Below are positions 25,247-37,487 of a stretch of 64,000 nt of DNA, piece by piece (the stretch's first letter is position 1; every line of letters starts with the position of its first letter). Made by a program: the position numbers and the translations under genes. The stretch covers positions 3,169,501-3,233,500 of the forward strand of contig NC_060059.1 of assembly GCF_020283565.1 (NCBI RefSeq), written 5' to 3'. The notes beneath the pieces were generated by a model. That model did not search any database, had not been told where the DNA came from, and saw only the letters and a program-made list of their open reading frames with translations. The stretch is from Trifolium pratense (taxonomy: Eukaryota; Streptophyta; Magnoliopsida; Fabales; Fabaceae).

Positions 25247-26526
25247 ATCTTATAGCTCTAAGGTGGTTATCCAAATCTACAGTTTCTCCGTTTTTGGCCT
25301 TTATTATTTATTGTATATGCTCCGTGGTCCTTTTTTTAAAGATTTGGTAACAAGTCATCACATTCTATTTGTATTTATATCTTTGTTAGTTCATTAAAAG
25401 TTTCTGGTCCCTATCCTATGGTCTTTGTCCAAATCGCTGTAAGAGTTAAAAAAAGATTTTACAAGTTGACACTACACTAGTAGTTGGAACACATACCAAC
25501 ATTTAATATCCAAATATAGTATTTCAAGAAAAATGATAACAAGTGCAACCGGAGTACTCTCTATGGGTTTGATCTGCTAAAAAATAAAGGATCGGATATG
25601 ACAATCTCTATTGTACCGTGTTTGATTTTAAAACTGTTGTTGGTATTGGACAAACTGGTGGCTAAGGGACATGACAAAAACTGAAATTCTTGTCCCCCAC
25701 AGAATCACGAGACAACTTTTTGTCCTCGGCACAAGTTGTCTAAAATATCAAAATAATCTTTTGTCCATGAAACATCGCACAACACAAAATTGATTCAATA
25801 GTTATATTTTGCAGATCAAACAAACCCTTTAAATATTCTGAGAACACTCGTTATTTGTTAACAAGACTCATATTTCAAATAGGATTATCTCAATCGAAAG
25901 AAATTTATGAAAAACTTAATTTAATTTTTTTTTAATTAAGCAAATTACATCAAAGAAAAATACTGATGTTTATGAACAATAAACAAAGATAACAAGTTGA
26001 GATTCACACATATATAATTGAGATTCTTCATTTAAAATAAAACACTTAAACAAATTATAGGTAGATAACAAGTTGATAAAAAAAAATCACCAAACAAACA
26101 AAGAGACATTTAACGATCATTTGCCTCATAGCCAAAAGTGTCTTCATTTCTCAATAACACATAAACATCTTTCACATAATACAAACCACCGCAAGTATAG
26201 TTTCAACAAATATTAATAACTGTGACACTAATGACAATTTTACAATGTCTCGGGTGGAATTTGCCTTAGGTCTCAATGTGAGCCTTGACAAAATATTGAA
26301 TTGAGGAAAAACTTCATCATTTTGATAACTCTTTTCTTGGTGTGAAAAGTTTTCCTCCCATTTTTTTTTTACTAAAAAAGTTTTCCTCCTTGCAGTATCT
26401 GAGATTTGATCTTTTACTCTAATCAAATGAAGCTATAAGCTTTACAAATCTATCTTCTGCTGCAAAATTTCCTTGATGAATCTAAACTAATCAAGCTGAC
26501 AACTTTGATGAATCTACTCCATTTGC
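25247..26526. other. Intergenic region between MATE A and MATE B
   Basis: Holds the MATE A promoter and MATE B 3' region. Contains a MITE (25564-25828) and, at 26447-26480, an extra copy of the MATE B terminal-exon words TCTATCTTCTGCTGCAAAAT. No other gene seen. Confidence 0.45.
25564..25828. mobile_element. MITE upstream of MATE A
   Basis: Left GGGTTTGATCTGCTAAAAAA pairs with right TTTTGCAGATCAAACAAACCC. About 265 bp, non-coding. The target duplication is not clear. Confidence 0.5.
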
Positions 26527-29500
26527 TCAAACTAATCTATCTTCTGCTGCAAAACTTCCTTGAAATATTCTTTCTCGTGCCTTAATTGCCTGCAATCATA
26601 AACACTCAAGAAATTAGCATATTTCAATTAATATTATATTTCAAAACTGTTACTGAATCTTGATAGCATGGCAATTAGATGCTAGTTCTCTTTGAATATA
26701 AAGATAGATATAAGTTACAAATATATAGTTTGATAGGATTTAACATTATGAAATTGATGCTTTTGACTGTGCCAAATGTAAAGAGAGGTAGAGCCACAAA
26801 GACATGGAACTATGAAACACAGAAACATGCACGGACACCTGACACAACATTGACACGTCGACACTGAAATTTTTTTGAAAAGATGAAAGTAATTGAATGT
26901 AACTACATGTGTACGTGTCGTGTCCATGTCAGACACTAGACACGTCTTCAATAAAAAATGTTAGTACAAAGGCAAACCTGTTTTTCCCAGTTTGTGAAAC
27001 TTGTAATAAGGGAAAGCAAAAGTGCTTGACAAAAGGCACCAACAGCTATCCCAATCCACAGGCCTTTTCCTCTCAACTCAAACCAGAAACCCAATATAAC
27101 AGCAATTGGAATTCCAAAAACATAATAGGCTCCAAGGTTCACATATGCTCCCAACTTCTGCCAACCACATCCTCTAGCAATACCTATAATCGACAAAGTG
27201 TTACAATGCATAATTCATTCAGCCACAACGAATTTCATAAAAATGAAGTATTGTACGTTGAATAATAAGGAAAAAAGGGCCAACCTGAAAGGGTACCATG
27301 TAATGTATCCATAATAACAGATACACTTATCAGAGGAACCATATCTGTGACATAATCCACCACATCCTGCTCATTGCTAAATAGATAACCTAAAACCCGT
27401 CGAGAGGAGAAAATGGTGGAACTCACCAAAATAGCCTCAGAAACTGCAAGAGTCATAGCAGCATAAACAGACAATCGCGCTGCTTGTGGATATCCAGCTC
27501 CTAATGCATTTGAAACTCTAGCACTGAATAACGTGTGCAAAACAAAAACCAATCAGAAAGAAAAGAATACCATCGCTTTTTGTTGTACAGAAAAATGTAT
27601 ATCCACAAATTGATGAGATTGTGACTGATATGAATTAAAACCTTGCTGCTGAGCCAGTTGCTTCTGGTATTGTATAGATTGTCGAGATGATCGATAAACT
27701 GGTCAGAGCAAAAAGTAACAGTTAAACAATCAATTAGTACTAATTAATTGGTAACAACTTCTATACAAATTTTAAGACACAAAGTAATTCATGTATGAAA
27801 TGACTAAGAAAAGTTGTAATTATACCATATCGATAAGACTGAAGTTTCAAGCTGTGGATTTGGTAGAAGACCAGAAAGAAAGACTAAGAGCTCAAATGAC
27901 CACCACTCAAGGCTGAAATGATCAAATTTGTAAGAAACAAAGTTAAAAACCATGGTTGACGATAAAAAAGAGTCTAATTTTTATACACAATCGGTGTAAA
28001 AAGTTTGACATTATCAACAAATCGCGATCATTCATGTGTGTGACTTTAGAAGTAGTTACGATTAAAGTCAAACATTTTCAATGATTTAACAATTACGATT
28101 GAATGACAATGTAAAAGATCTACACTAACAGCGTATATGCATTATATCCAAATAAAAAACACAAAACTATATGATATAAGAGAAGGGAGGGACTCACCAA
28201 ATCATTCCTGCCGAAGGAATAGCATAGCGAAAAAACTCTCCAATTCCGAGGAATGATTCCATTGAAATCGGAACCCGAGTCTTCTCACAATCAGCAGAGA
28301 ATTTCATATATAATCCAAGTATAACTACATTCAACCAATATGAAGTACCAATAGAAAATGCAGCTCCTAAGCAACCTAATCCGGATTTAAAAACTAGCAA
28401 CCAAGAAAATGCTACATGGAAGCAAAGTGTAACGGAGGAACTTATTACAAGAGGAAGTATCAAACTTTGCATTAGAAAGTATCTGACCAGTGCCTGAAGT
28501 GTTGCATAAGCAAATAGCGCAGGAATCATGCACATTGCAAATTTTCCAGCTTCTTGTGAAATCAAAGGGTCTTGGCCAAGTAAACTCAATATCTTCCCCA
28601 AGTTCAGCCATAATAAAGAGAGAGGGACTCCAGCTATAATAAGAGAAATTATAGCAGTGTAAATTTGCACACCAAATTTTTTATATTGCTTTGCACCATA
28701 AGCTTGCCCACATAAACTTTCAAGTGCACATGACATTCCAAACTGTTTTACATGTACAAAATTTAAAATAAAATGTAATTAATTTCATATTGATTTGATG
28801 CAAATAATGTGTGAACTTAACAATCATTTTCATTCCTAAATGTTTGGGACAGAGTCATTATAGTCTTTAAATGTATTGAAACTATAAAAAAAATCACTAA
28901 GTGTGTCTTATGTTTGTAATTTTATGGATCAAATTGAAAAAATATACATTTGATGACTAAACTAACTAACCTAAGACACATTTGATAAATTCATGACAGT
29001 AATAATTTTATGGACCAAATTGACAAAAAGATACATACGAATACGGTAACCAAACAATCTTACCTATGACACTATCAAAACTTCAAAATCATTCTCGAAT
29101 GTGTCTTATGTTAGTAATTTTATGGACCAGGCCGACAAAGAAAATACACACTTGATAATCAAATTAACTATCAGAAAACACATTTAAGGATCAAAGTGAC
29201 TTGAAAAAGACACATTCAAGCATGTTTTTATAATTTTGATACATTCAGATACTATAATGACACCGTCTGACATATGCAAGGACCCAAATGAATGATTACA
29301 CTACAAATAATACATGTATAGAATAAAAACCTAGCTAAGAGATAATGGAAAAAGAAGACTTACAAGAGGACTGAAGCCAGAGACAGCACAAAGAGAGATA
29401 GCAATTGCAGTGCTAGAGAGAGCAAGCTTACCCAAATGACCAACCATCATCATTGAAATAATTTGTAGAAAATATTGTGACAAAGTAACACTAATCATAG

Positions 29501-29603
29501 GCAATGCTAGAAAACCAACATCTTTCACTTCTTGAACAAATACACCCCATGTTATGCTATCTGAACCACCCTCTATGTCTTTCTCTAACAAACCCTTTTC
29601 CAT
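26527..29603 (-). CDS. MATE B: MATE efflux family (DETOXIFICATION-type) transporter
   Basis: Tandem sister of MATE A, same length and exon plan. Seven exons: 29603-29364, 28742-28198, 27912-27826, 27698-27642, 27523-27285, 27183-26978, 26589-26527, giving 478 aa. The N-terminus is [20 protein letters not shown]; family blocks seen are [60 protein letters not shown] and [19 protein letters not shown]. The frame is open and introns are GT-AG. Intron 1 has repeated GTGTCTTATGTTAGTAATTT-type words (about 28860-29230) and an unoccupied version of the MATE A hAT target site (28854-28861). Intron 2 holds a weak MITE-like inverted repeat at about 27977-28145. Function as for MATE A; substrate unknown. 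Confidence 0.93.
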
Positions 29604-30428
29604 ATCTTCTAGCTCTATAGTTCATACAACAAAAACAACTTTTTGTTGTTGTAGGTAAAAATATTTGATTTGAATACGTAGAATTTGGGATTATTATTCA
29701 AATTCAAATTGAAATAAACAATGTTTCAATGTGATGCACGAAAATATATTATTCGTTTACATGTGATGCACCTTTATTTAATGTGATTGTGATGCAATAG
29801 TAACACGGAACGAAGAAAAATCATTGGCTACATATGGTAGTGGTACACAAAACTAATTTGATTGATTAGGTTTTGTGCTTACCAGTCACCACTAATCTCG
29901 ATTATGTATACTAATTTCAATTGACCTTTAAAACAAGAACACGAACAACTTTATATAAAAGAGAGACAGTGTAACATGCTCACCACCCACTAATTTTCAA
30001 TTACCTTGTTACTCCGTAACTAAAAAATCACTTTTAACTATAAAATATAAAATAAATGTATTCGGTCAATAATATAAATTAAATACGTTATTTTTTAATG
30101 AATTTATAAAGTAGTTTTTGACAGAAGAAAGTATGAAGTAAAAATTTTAACCTAAATTTTGGATGTTTGTAGTTAGTATTTAAAAAATATAAAATTAAAA
30201 GTCATGATAAAAGTGTCTTTGAGCACTTGTTAAATATACAAAAAAAATAAAAAAAATAAAAAAGAAAATTAATTTTGGTAAGATAATTTTTTACATTTTT
30301 AAGATATTAAATGTACAAATTTCATCATAATTTTTTTGTATTAGTATAGTATGCTTAATTAATATTCTATTCTGGAGGCATATTTTATCATTTTTTTAAA
30401 AAATAAATCAGACCTAAATCATAAAATA

Positions 30429-30556
30429 TGTATTCCCTTCTTCGCAAAATATAAACAAAAATGAGTCAAATAAACTTGATGTATTTGGTTCAAAATTTGA
30501 ACCAAATACACTCATTTTTGTTGACCAACTTTTACTTATATTTTGGGACGGAGAGA
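30429..30556. mobile_element. Short Stowaway-like MITE
   Basis: Left TATTCCCTTCTTCGCAAAAT and right ATTTTGGGACGGAGAGA are inverted relatives of the common CTCCCTCCGTCCC plant ends. The centre is a near palindrome (TTTGGTTCAAAATTTGAACCAAA). Confidence 0.5.
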
Positions 30557-30944
30557 TTACATTATTATTTTTTCTTCATTCAACATCACTAAAAAGACAA
30601 TTACTGCTTTTAAAATTTGGGTTCATAGGTGTAGTAAAAGAGAAACACGGACAACATGCTCAACATGGCACACACCCACTATTTTTCAATTTACTCGTTA
30701 TTGAGAAAAATTTATATCTGAGAAAGAGTTTGTTGTCTATTTGGATCTCACATGAAAGATTAGTTTCTGCAATTATAGAGAGTGTATCTAATTTACACAA
30801 AATAAATTAGTCTAATCTAATCTATAAATATGAATCACTCATTCATTTGACATTCAATGCCTTAATTCTACTGTTTGAAATTTGAATCACTCGCTTTTTT
30901 TTTTTCTTTCTTCTTTTCTCTTTCTGATATCATGCTAATTTATT

Positions 30945-31106
30945 ACCTATTAATCACACATTATTATTTTTCCCAATTTCAATCAATCATCAAAACCTCT
31001 CTCTCTCTTTTTTTTTTATAAAAAAGTATCAAACTAGATGAAAGCTATGGAAGCTGAGTCTTCTTCCACAAATATGGAGAACGATTGTTAAATAAATAAT
31101 TACTAG
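30945..31106 (+). repeat. 160-bp direct repeat, copy 1
   Basis: Runs from ACCTATTAATCACACATTAT to TTAAATAAATAATTA and recurs at 32446-32610. Both copies end with a short open frame beginning ATGAAAGCTATGGAAGCTGA and stopping after 17 codons. Confidence 0.85.
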
Positions 31107-32445
31107 TATAACTTACCCGTGCTATCGCCCGGGTTAATGTTCTATGAAAAATATAGATCATTTTTTTTTACACATGAAAAATATGGATTATTAAAATTTT
31201 AATATTGTGATTTTTTTTTAATTATTTGTAAAATTAATTTTATATTTAATGTAATAGTTTATTTAAATATGATAAAAGATCCAAATTTTAGAGATTTTAA
31301 GGAGAAATGGCATAATGGAGAGTGATACTCCACTCCCCGTTCCCAACTCACATGTTCATATATTTGTTCTTTTATTTTCATAAAAAAAATGTCATTATGC
31401 AAAAACTAATCTAACGGTTAATATATTTGTTCTTAATCGTCATCTCTCTCCTTTAGACATTTGTTTTCTTCAGGAGTATTTTATCTCATGTCCCCGTGTG
31501 AAAAAATTTCACATTTGAGAAGCAAAATGGGGCGATTTTAATTTTAATATTATTTATTTAAAAGTAATGAACAGTAGAATTGTTTGTCATTTACTTGACA
31601 CAAAAAAAAATTATATAATTTTTTTAAGCATATCTAATTTGTTAATGTGAAAATTTTAAAAAATGTATCTATTTATTTTTATTTTTATTTGTTTATTTTA
31701 CAGTGATGTATGAAGATTAAAAATAAAGTAATACATGATATTATTGCTTTTAATTCTTTTTTTATATATATATATATAAAATCATTGTTACTTTCCCTGC
31801 TTTCAATTGATATCGTATTTTTTATATAATAAAATCTACAAATGTATGTCTCACCACGTGTAAGTTATTTTTTGTTTAATACCTCCATGTAGGTTATTTT
31901 TTTTTATCAATACCCCCGTATTTTAATATTTTGTTTGGTACAAATCACTATGTATTTTTTTTTATTAGAAAAACCACATTAAGGTAAACCATAATTAATA
32001 GAATAATAAAATGAAATAGAAAAATAATCTATGAAGTCAATTACTTCATTCCTTTTATATTTCAGACAATGACACCTTTTTCTCTACTTGATAAGTATGA
32101 AGTTTAAGAATAATTTTTTTTAAGCATATCAATTTCTCAATTCCACATTTTTCCAATTCATTCTATAGTATAGTCATTCGAGGAGTTTCTATTATTTTAT
32201 CAGTGTATTTGTTAAATATCACATGAAAAATTAGACAAATAAAAAAATAATGAGTAAAAAAATAGAGTACAACATTTATTTATAAATAATAGTAAAAAAA
32301 CATTTATAAGCATGATTTAAATCCAATAAAAAATAATATGAACAACAATTCTTTTTTAATAAGTAAACATATGATTAAAAAAATGACAATAAAATATAAA
32401 AAATATAAATAAATACTTAAAACTCTAAGAAATGATATTATAGAT

Positions 32446-32610
32446 ACCTATTAATCACACATTATTATTTTTCCCAATTTCAATCAATCATCAAAACCTC
32501 TCTCTCTTTTTTTTTTTTTATAAAAAAGTATTAAACTAGATGAAAGCTATGGAAGCTGAGTCTTCTTCCACAAATATGGAGAACGATTGTTAAATAAATA
32601 ATTATTAATA
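32446..32610 (+). repeat. 160-bp direct repeat, copy 2
   Basis: Second copy of the 30945-31106 repeat, nearly identical, differing mainly in the length of the T run. The interval between the copies is 1.34 kb. Confidence 0.85.
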
Positions 32611-32637
32611 TTACTGTTAGTAATAATAAATAATAAT

Positions 32638-32775
32638 GTCGTCCACAAGTTATAGCTCATCCGGTAAAAATTATCGAAATTGTTAAGTCATGCGTATGAC
32701 CGAGGTTGAATCCCGGCTCCCTCACTTGTATGTGTGAGTTTATATGTACCAAAGCTTATCAAAAAAAAAAAAAGT
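32638..32775 (+). mobile_element. tRNA-derived SINE
   Basis: Pol III box A-like TAGCTCATCCGG and box B-like GGTTGAATCCC are spaced about 40 bp apart and followed by a poly-A stretch near 32760. This is the plan of a tRNA-derived plant SINE. Family not recognised. Confidence 0.55.
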
Positions 32776-33353
32776 TTATATGTACCAAAAAAAATAAAAA
32801 AAAATAATGCCCTCTTTTCTATTTCTATATGTGTGAGTTTATATGTTATTTCTATTTCTATTATTAAGGCTAAAAAAAGCACAACCTTATATCATTCTTG
32901 CATACGAAGTTGATCATAAACATGAATAGTGTAATCCTGTCTTCTAGATTACGAGAGGTTTTAATGAATACGACATAACTATTCAAAATCAAATATACAT
33001 AGTACTATTACACTACAGCGGTATATACCTAAAATAACTACTATGATGGAAAAGCAAAAAAGAAAAGAAAAGAAAAGTAAAGCTCTCATAAAAGACCTCT
33101 TTTAATTAGATTACAACCCACAGCTTTACAGTGATCTGGATTCTTTTATGAGTAGCTCAAAACAGCAGCAGATATGACTATAGAGAAAACTTTTATGATT
33201 GAAATGTTCATGATTGATGAGTAGCTCACACTAGCTTGCTTTTGATCTGGTGCAATTAACATGTGCTCTGGCGAAGTTGATGGGTTAGTTTCCAAAAATC
33301 CATCAGAGCCTTCGATCAACCAATCCAACAAAAATGGTGTACATGTTTCCAAA

Positions 33354-34049
33354 CTATCTACGGCACCCCTTCCCCTTCTTCTTGTCTCTTGCTCTGGCAC
33401 CCCTACTAGTTTCACCCCCAGCCCCTATTGCACGCACTGGTTCTGGCACACCAGTATCTTGGCTTGCTTGCTGCTGCATTGCAAGAATATCCCTCTCCAA
33501 TTTATCTAAATCATGCTGGTACTTAAGACGACAGGAATATGCATCGCGTTCAACAAGCAACGGACCAAAGTGCAAATCAGCCTTAATGGCATCCCAATTA
33601 TTCCTCCCATATTTAATGACCCCCAAGCACAATGCAAAAGCCTCATTTGTTTTCCAATTTTCAAATTTTTCTGCATCATCATTTACCTTATCCTTGCCGT
33701 CAATTTCAGAACGGTTCACCCCAAAAAATTCTAGATCAGCCTCGAACTTATTTTTAATGTCATCTTCACTCCTTCTACTAAGAATTGAACCAAATCTAGG
33801 ATCGGCCTTAATCTCTTGCCAAATGTTCGGCTGATTCACCCCGGAAATCCCTTCCTGATTTAGTCTAGTTGGTTGACTCTTTCCAAACATAGCTTCATCA
33901 GCCTTGACCCAATTCCTAAGGTCCTTTTCACTAAAATTAACGAGCCAGGGACCAAAGCGCAGATCAGACTTAATCGCATGCCAATTGTTCTTATGTACAA
34001 GATTCCCCACATACAATGCAGAAATCGCCTTTTCTGTCCAATTTTTCAT
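33354..34049 (-). CDS. Protein with three Myb/SANT-like repeats, function unknown
   Basis: Single coding exon, 231 aa. A good acceptor (TTTGCAG|AGATTCATG) ends at 34056 and the first ATG is 6 bp further on, so an upstream non-coding exon is likely. Three repeats share NNWxxIKxDxxFGPxL and a following Lys/Asp helix: residues 3-56 (complete), 75-110 (lacks its first helix) and 131-180 (complete, ending CRLKYQHDLDKLERD). This resembles Myb-like domains of telomere-repeat or GT-type factors but is divergent. The tail (from about 205) is Gly/Arg/Lys-rich. Stop is at 33354-33356. A different frame stays open for 69 more codons, so the true C-terminus may differ. I do not recognise a named gene. Confidence 0.6.
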   Translation of the reverse strand: MKNWTEKAISALYVGNLVHKNNWHAIKSDLRFGPWLVNFSEKDLRNWVKADEAMFGKSQPTRLNQEGISGVNQPNIWQEIKADPRFGSILSRRSEDDIKNKFEADLEFFGVNRSEIDGKDKVNDDAEKFENWKTNEAFALCLGVIKYGRNNWDAIKADLHFGPLLVERDAYSCRLKYQHDLDKLERDILAMQQQASQDTGVPEPVRAIGAGGETSRGARARDKKKGKGCRR

Positions 34050-35031
34050 GAATCTCTGCAAATCATAGTATGTAAAACTAAAAATTACTATTATTAAAAA
34101 ACCACATTATTAAAAAACCACATTCTAACCTAAGAAATTAAATAAAAGATCATCTCAACAAATAAACCACGTCTAGATTAAACGCACAAAAATAATACCT
34201 AAAATAATACTTGAGTAACAAAAATGATGAAGAAATAGATCCTTGTTAAATGAGAGTAAAAAATAACAAATTCAAGTTTCAACATTATACTTCATATAGC
34301 AAAATATGATAAAGAAATAGATCCTTATACTTAGCAGGTTTTATAAAATAAGGTAATAAGATAATCAAGTTTATTGGTCTGTGTGAATAAGTTCAGCAAA
34401 ATCTCTTCTATGTTGTGGATAATCCAACTTCAAATAACTACACTAGCCACCATCAAGGGACTTGGACAGGAAGCACCCTAACTGTTAATGATCATGCCAA
34501 GCACAAAACAGGTTTACCGAAACCGCAAAAGAATGCATTCAACTAATATAACAAATGATTATGTGTTATAATAAGAAAAACGCAATGAAAATACTAAAGC
34601 AATTTTTTATCTATTTACCGAAAACACACAGACACATCATAATTCAGCTACTTAGTTCAACTAGTTGAGATTATTGTGTCTAAACTATGGACAGTCAGGA
34701 CAGATATATCATCATTGAAACAAAGTTCACAACCAAAATCACATCATAATTCAACAAAAATTCTCAAAAACTCAAAAATTCAAAAATGTCTTACAATGCT
34801 TATTTCAATTAAAAAATGTCAACAAAAATTATTTAGGCTATATTTCAATTCAATATAGTTCAGCTGACACTCTTAACCCTAATTTCTTAATTAATCTCGA
34901 CTCTTAACTGATTTTTTACTAATATCAGAAATCACATTTGCAAAAATCACTTAATCAAACACAACAATGACCTAAAATCACCAACATGCAAACACAAATC
35001 GCACTTCGATATAATCTCAGAGAAGAACAAA

Positions 35032-35033
<2 letters not shown>
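34050..35033. other. Probable leader intron of the Myb-like gene
   Basis: AT-rich, no gene visible on either strand. Lies between the coding exon acceptor and the GA-rich tract that may belong to a first non-coding exon. Confidence 0.35.

Positions 35034-35106
<73 letters not shown>
35034..35106 (+). repeat. (AG)n microsatellite, about 36 copies
   Basis: 73 bp of uninterrupted AG. It reads CT on the strand of the Myb-like gene, where CT tracts are common in promoters and leaders. Confidence 0.97.
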
Positions 35107-35109
<3 letters not shown>

Positions 35110-35126
35110 CATTTACAGTGTGTAAG

Positions 35127-35231
35127 CTCCGAAGAAGAAACGAAAATTGTGCTCCGAAGAAGAAGAAACGAAATCTTCAAGTCCGATTTAGCTCCGATGA
35201 AGAAGAAATGAAATCATCAAGTACGATTTAG
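35127..35231 (+). repeat. Short minisatellite of about 40 bp units
   Basis: Two and a half units beginning GCTCCGAAGAAGAAG or GCTCCGATGAAGAAG and containing CTTCAAGTCCGATTTA or ATCAAGTACGATTTA. Sits just upstream of the possible start of the Myb-like gene transcript. Confidence 0.7.
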
Positions 35232-35758
35232 CTCCGATTCAGTGATGTTGCGCAGATTCGGTGATTTTGCTGAGAGTTTGCGAGTAAAGGTATTTTGCGA
35301 GTTTGTGAGCGGGAAAGCGATTTTCCAGAAAGCGCTTTTGTGTGTGATTTTCAGAATGCAAAGTTTGTGTGTGTTTTAATAGAAAACAAAATAAAATATA
35401 AATTGTCTTTATATTTTAAAATAATTGTTTGTGATGAAATAATTTCCTCACAAATTTTATAACACTTATAACGGAATATTTCCCTACTAAAAAAAACATT
35501 TGAGATGAAATTTTTATGGCTAAACTTTTGGGTATTCTCCCAGCTTTTCAATTTGCCAAGAAAAAGGATTCAATAGAGTAATGGTTGAATCTGACTCAGT
35601 TGATCTTATTGTCGAAGCATGTTTACCTAAACAATCATGCTCATCTATAATTAACCGCATCAATCGCCTTAAGATACATGATGAGGAGGTATCTTTTCAA
35701 CATATTTACAGGCAGACAAACCAGGTTGTAACTTGATTGTGAGACATGCTCTTACTAT

Positions 35759-36254
35759 TAGAGGCGGCCTGCACACATGTGCGGCATGTGGATGACATCG
35801 GGCCTTAAAATTTTGAGGGTCTCAAAATTTTGAGGTCGTATAATATTAGTTATTTATTATTTATATCTACAAAATATAAGATGTATATTAATTGATTAAT
35901 TTTCAGGCCTTAAAGTAATAGTTATATATTGTTAATGTTCATAAAATATCATATGAGTATCAATAGATTAGTTATCTATACTAGTAAATATAGTTCTAGT
36001 CCATTTTAATCTTTGCATAAAATTTAATCTTAGATTATGATGTTCCTTTTTGACGTTATATACAAAGATAATTGTTTTGTATTCTTTGTCTCATTTGATT
36101 TAATATTGGTAATTTATATGTTTACAAGAATAAGAGTGATTTTTTTGTATTATATACAATTTAAATCGACAAGTTTTTTTTAAAAAAAAAATAATTTATT
36201 AAGGGACCACTTTTATATTTTGCATAGAGCCCCTAAAACTCGTAGACGCCACTG
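35759..36254. mobile_element. hAT-like non-autonomous element
   Basis: Flanks are CTTACTAT (35751-35758) and CTTACTCT (36255-36262), an 8-bp target duplication with one mismatch. The ends are TAGAGGCGGC and GACGCCACTG, imperfect inverted repeats. About 496 bp, no coding capacity. Confidence 0.6.
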
Positions 36255-36291
36255 CTTACTCTACCTACGGGTATCCATACTCTTACTATTC

Positions 36292-36331
<40 letters not shown>
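36292..36331 (+). repeat. (TTA)n microsatellite
   Basis: About 13 copies of the trinucleotide TTA, then AT-rich DNA. Confidence 0.9.
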
Positions 36332-36333
<2 letters not shown>

Positions 36334-37487
36334 ATTATATATAAAAGTTAATATTTATTTTGATCACTCGTAATTTTCTTGAGGATCCAATTTAAACTTT
36401 AACAAAAAATAAAATTCAAACTAGTAGTGGAACTCCCATTTCATCTCTTGGGGGCAGGATTGAGCTCTTGATAGGGGATGGTCTTTTGAAAGTGTGTATG
36501 TTTGCATCATATAGTCTAGCAGTGTGATAGACTCGTTAGGAGGTGACATTATTTTCTTGGTTAATATTTAAGGGTTTCTAGCTGCAAAAACCTAAAATAA
36601 AAACATTTGAGGGTTTCTTATCATAAAATCCTAGGCATTATAGGACTCGGATACTTAGAGAAAGGTGATTAGAACATATTAATTGAAGGCACCAAAAATT
36701 AGGCTTTGTTTTTTATCTCCAAATTTGTACATGATAAGGTCAAAGATAAATATGACGGTCAATTTTTTATATTAAGTTAATTTTTTTTTTATGAATAAAC
36801 TTAATTCTGCTAATATAAAATTAGAGAATATAATAACGTATAGTAGAAAATTTGAATCTTAGTTGCTTTTTATAAATGTTAATTTTTAATCCGGTAATTT
36901 ATTTTCAGCTCTTAAATTTATACAAAATTAATTTTATTTATTTCCTAACTATGTTAACTTTGATCCGTCAAAAAAAAAAAAACTATGTTAACTTTGTTGC
37001 ACGATACATGATAAAAATACAATCCTTATGAAGAGAACATGTAATTTTATTACTAGATATGATTTGATACATTGAAAAAGAAAAATACATCACATAAATG
37101 ACAACAGCGGTGGTGAAAAAAAAATACTCTGAAATTCTTAGTCAAATAATGTTAGACCTTAGAGAAGGTATGAATTGAGAGAGATAGGGGATAAGAGATA
37201 AGAGGGAAAAGTTATGATTTCATTCAATTTATACTACAACCAAGGTTACTTATGATCCAAGTAACAAACATAACTACTTGACAACCGTAAACAAAGTTAA
37301 TAACTTCCTAACAAACTTTGACTCTAACTGTCATAACAGAAAACTAACTTCTATAGTGCTCGCTAAGCCAGGCTTAGCTCGCTGAGTCAAAAAACACTAT
37401 TCACTCCTCGCTATAGCTCGCTTAGCCACATGCTTCAGGATACTATAACAAATTTGATCCCCTAAACAAATTTGGCCTTCACTCATA
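36332..37487. other. Intergenic region downstream of MATE C
   Basis: AT-rich. From about 37020 it resembles the region downstream of MATE D (for example AGAACATGTAATTTTATTAC against AGAACTTGTTACTGTATTAC near 53528), so the duplicated block extends past the stop codon. No gene seen. Confidence 0.45.

Larger units (their letters stand above)
29604..33145. other. Gene-free repeat-rich region
   Basis: MATE B promoter, then AT-rich DNA holding a Stowaway-like element (30429-30556), two 160-bp direct repeats (30945-31106, 32446-32610) and a SINE (32638-32775). No complete gene is visible. Near 33060-33080 there is a short AAAAG run. Confidence 0.5.

Noticed and set aside
33334..33834. 166-codon plus-strand frame
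   Set aside because: Antisense to the Myb-like repeat exon, whose repeated NNWxxIKxD pattern shows the true coding strand.
34986..35231. Arg-Glu repeat protein on the plus strand
   Set aside because: Produced by the (AG)n microsatellite and the GAAGAAG minisatellite.
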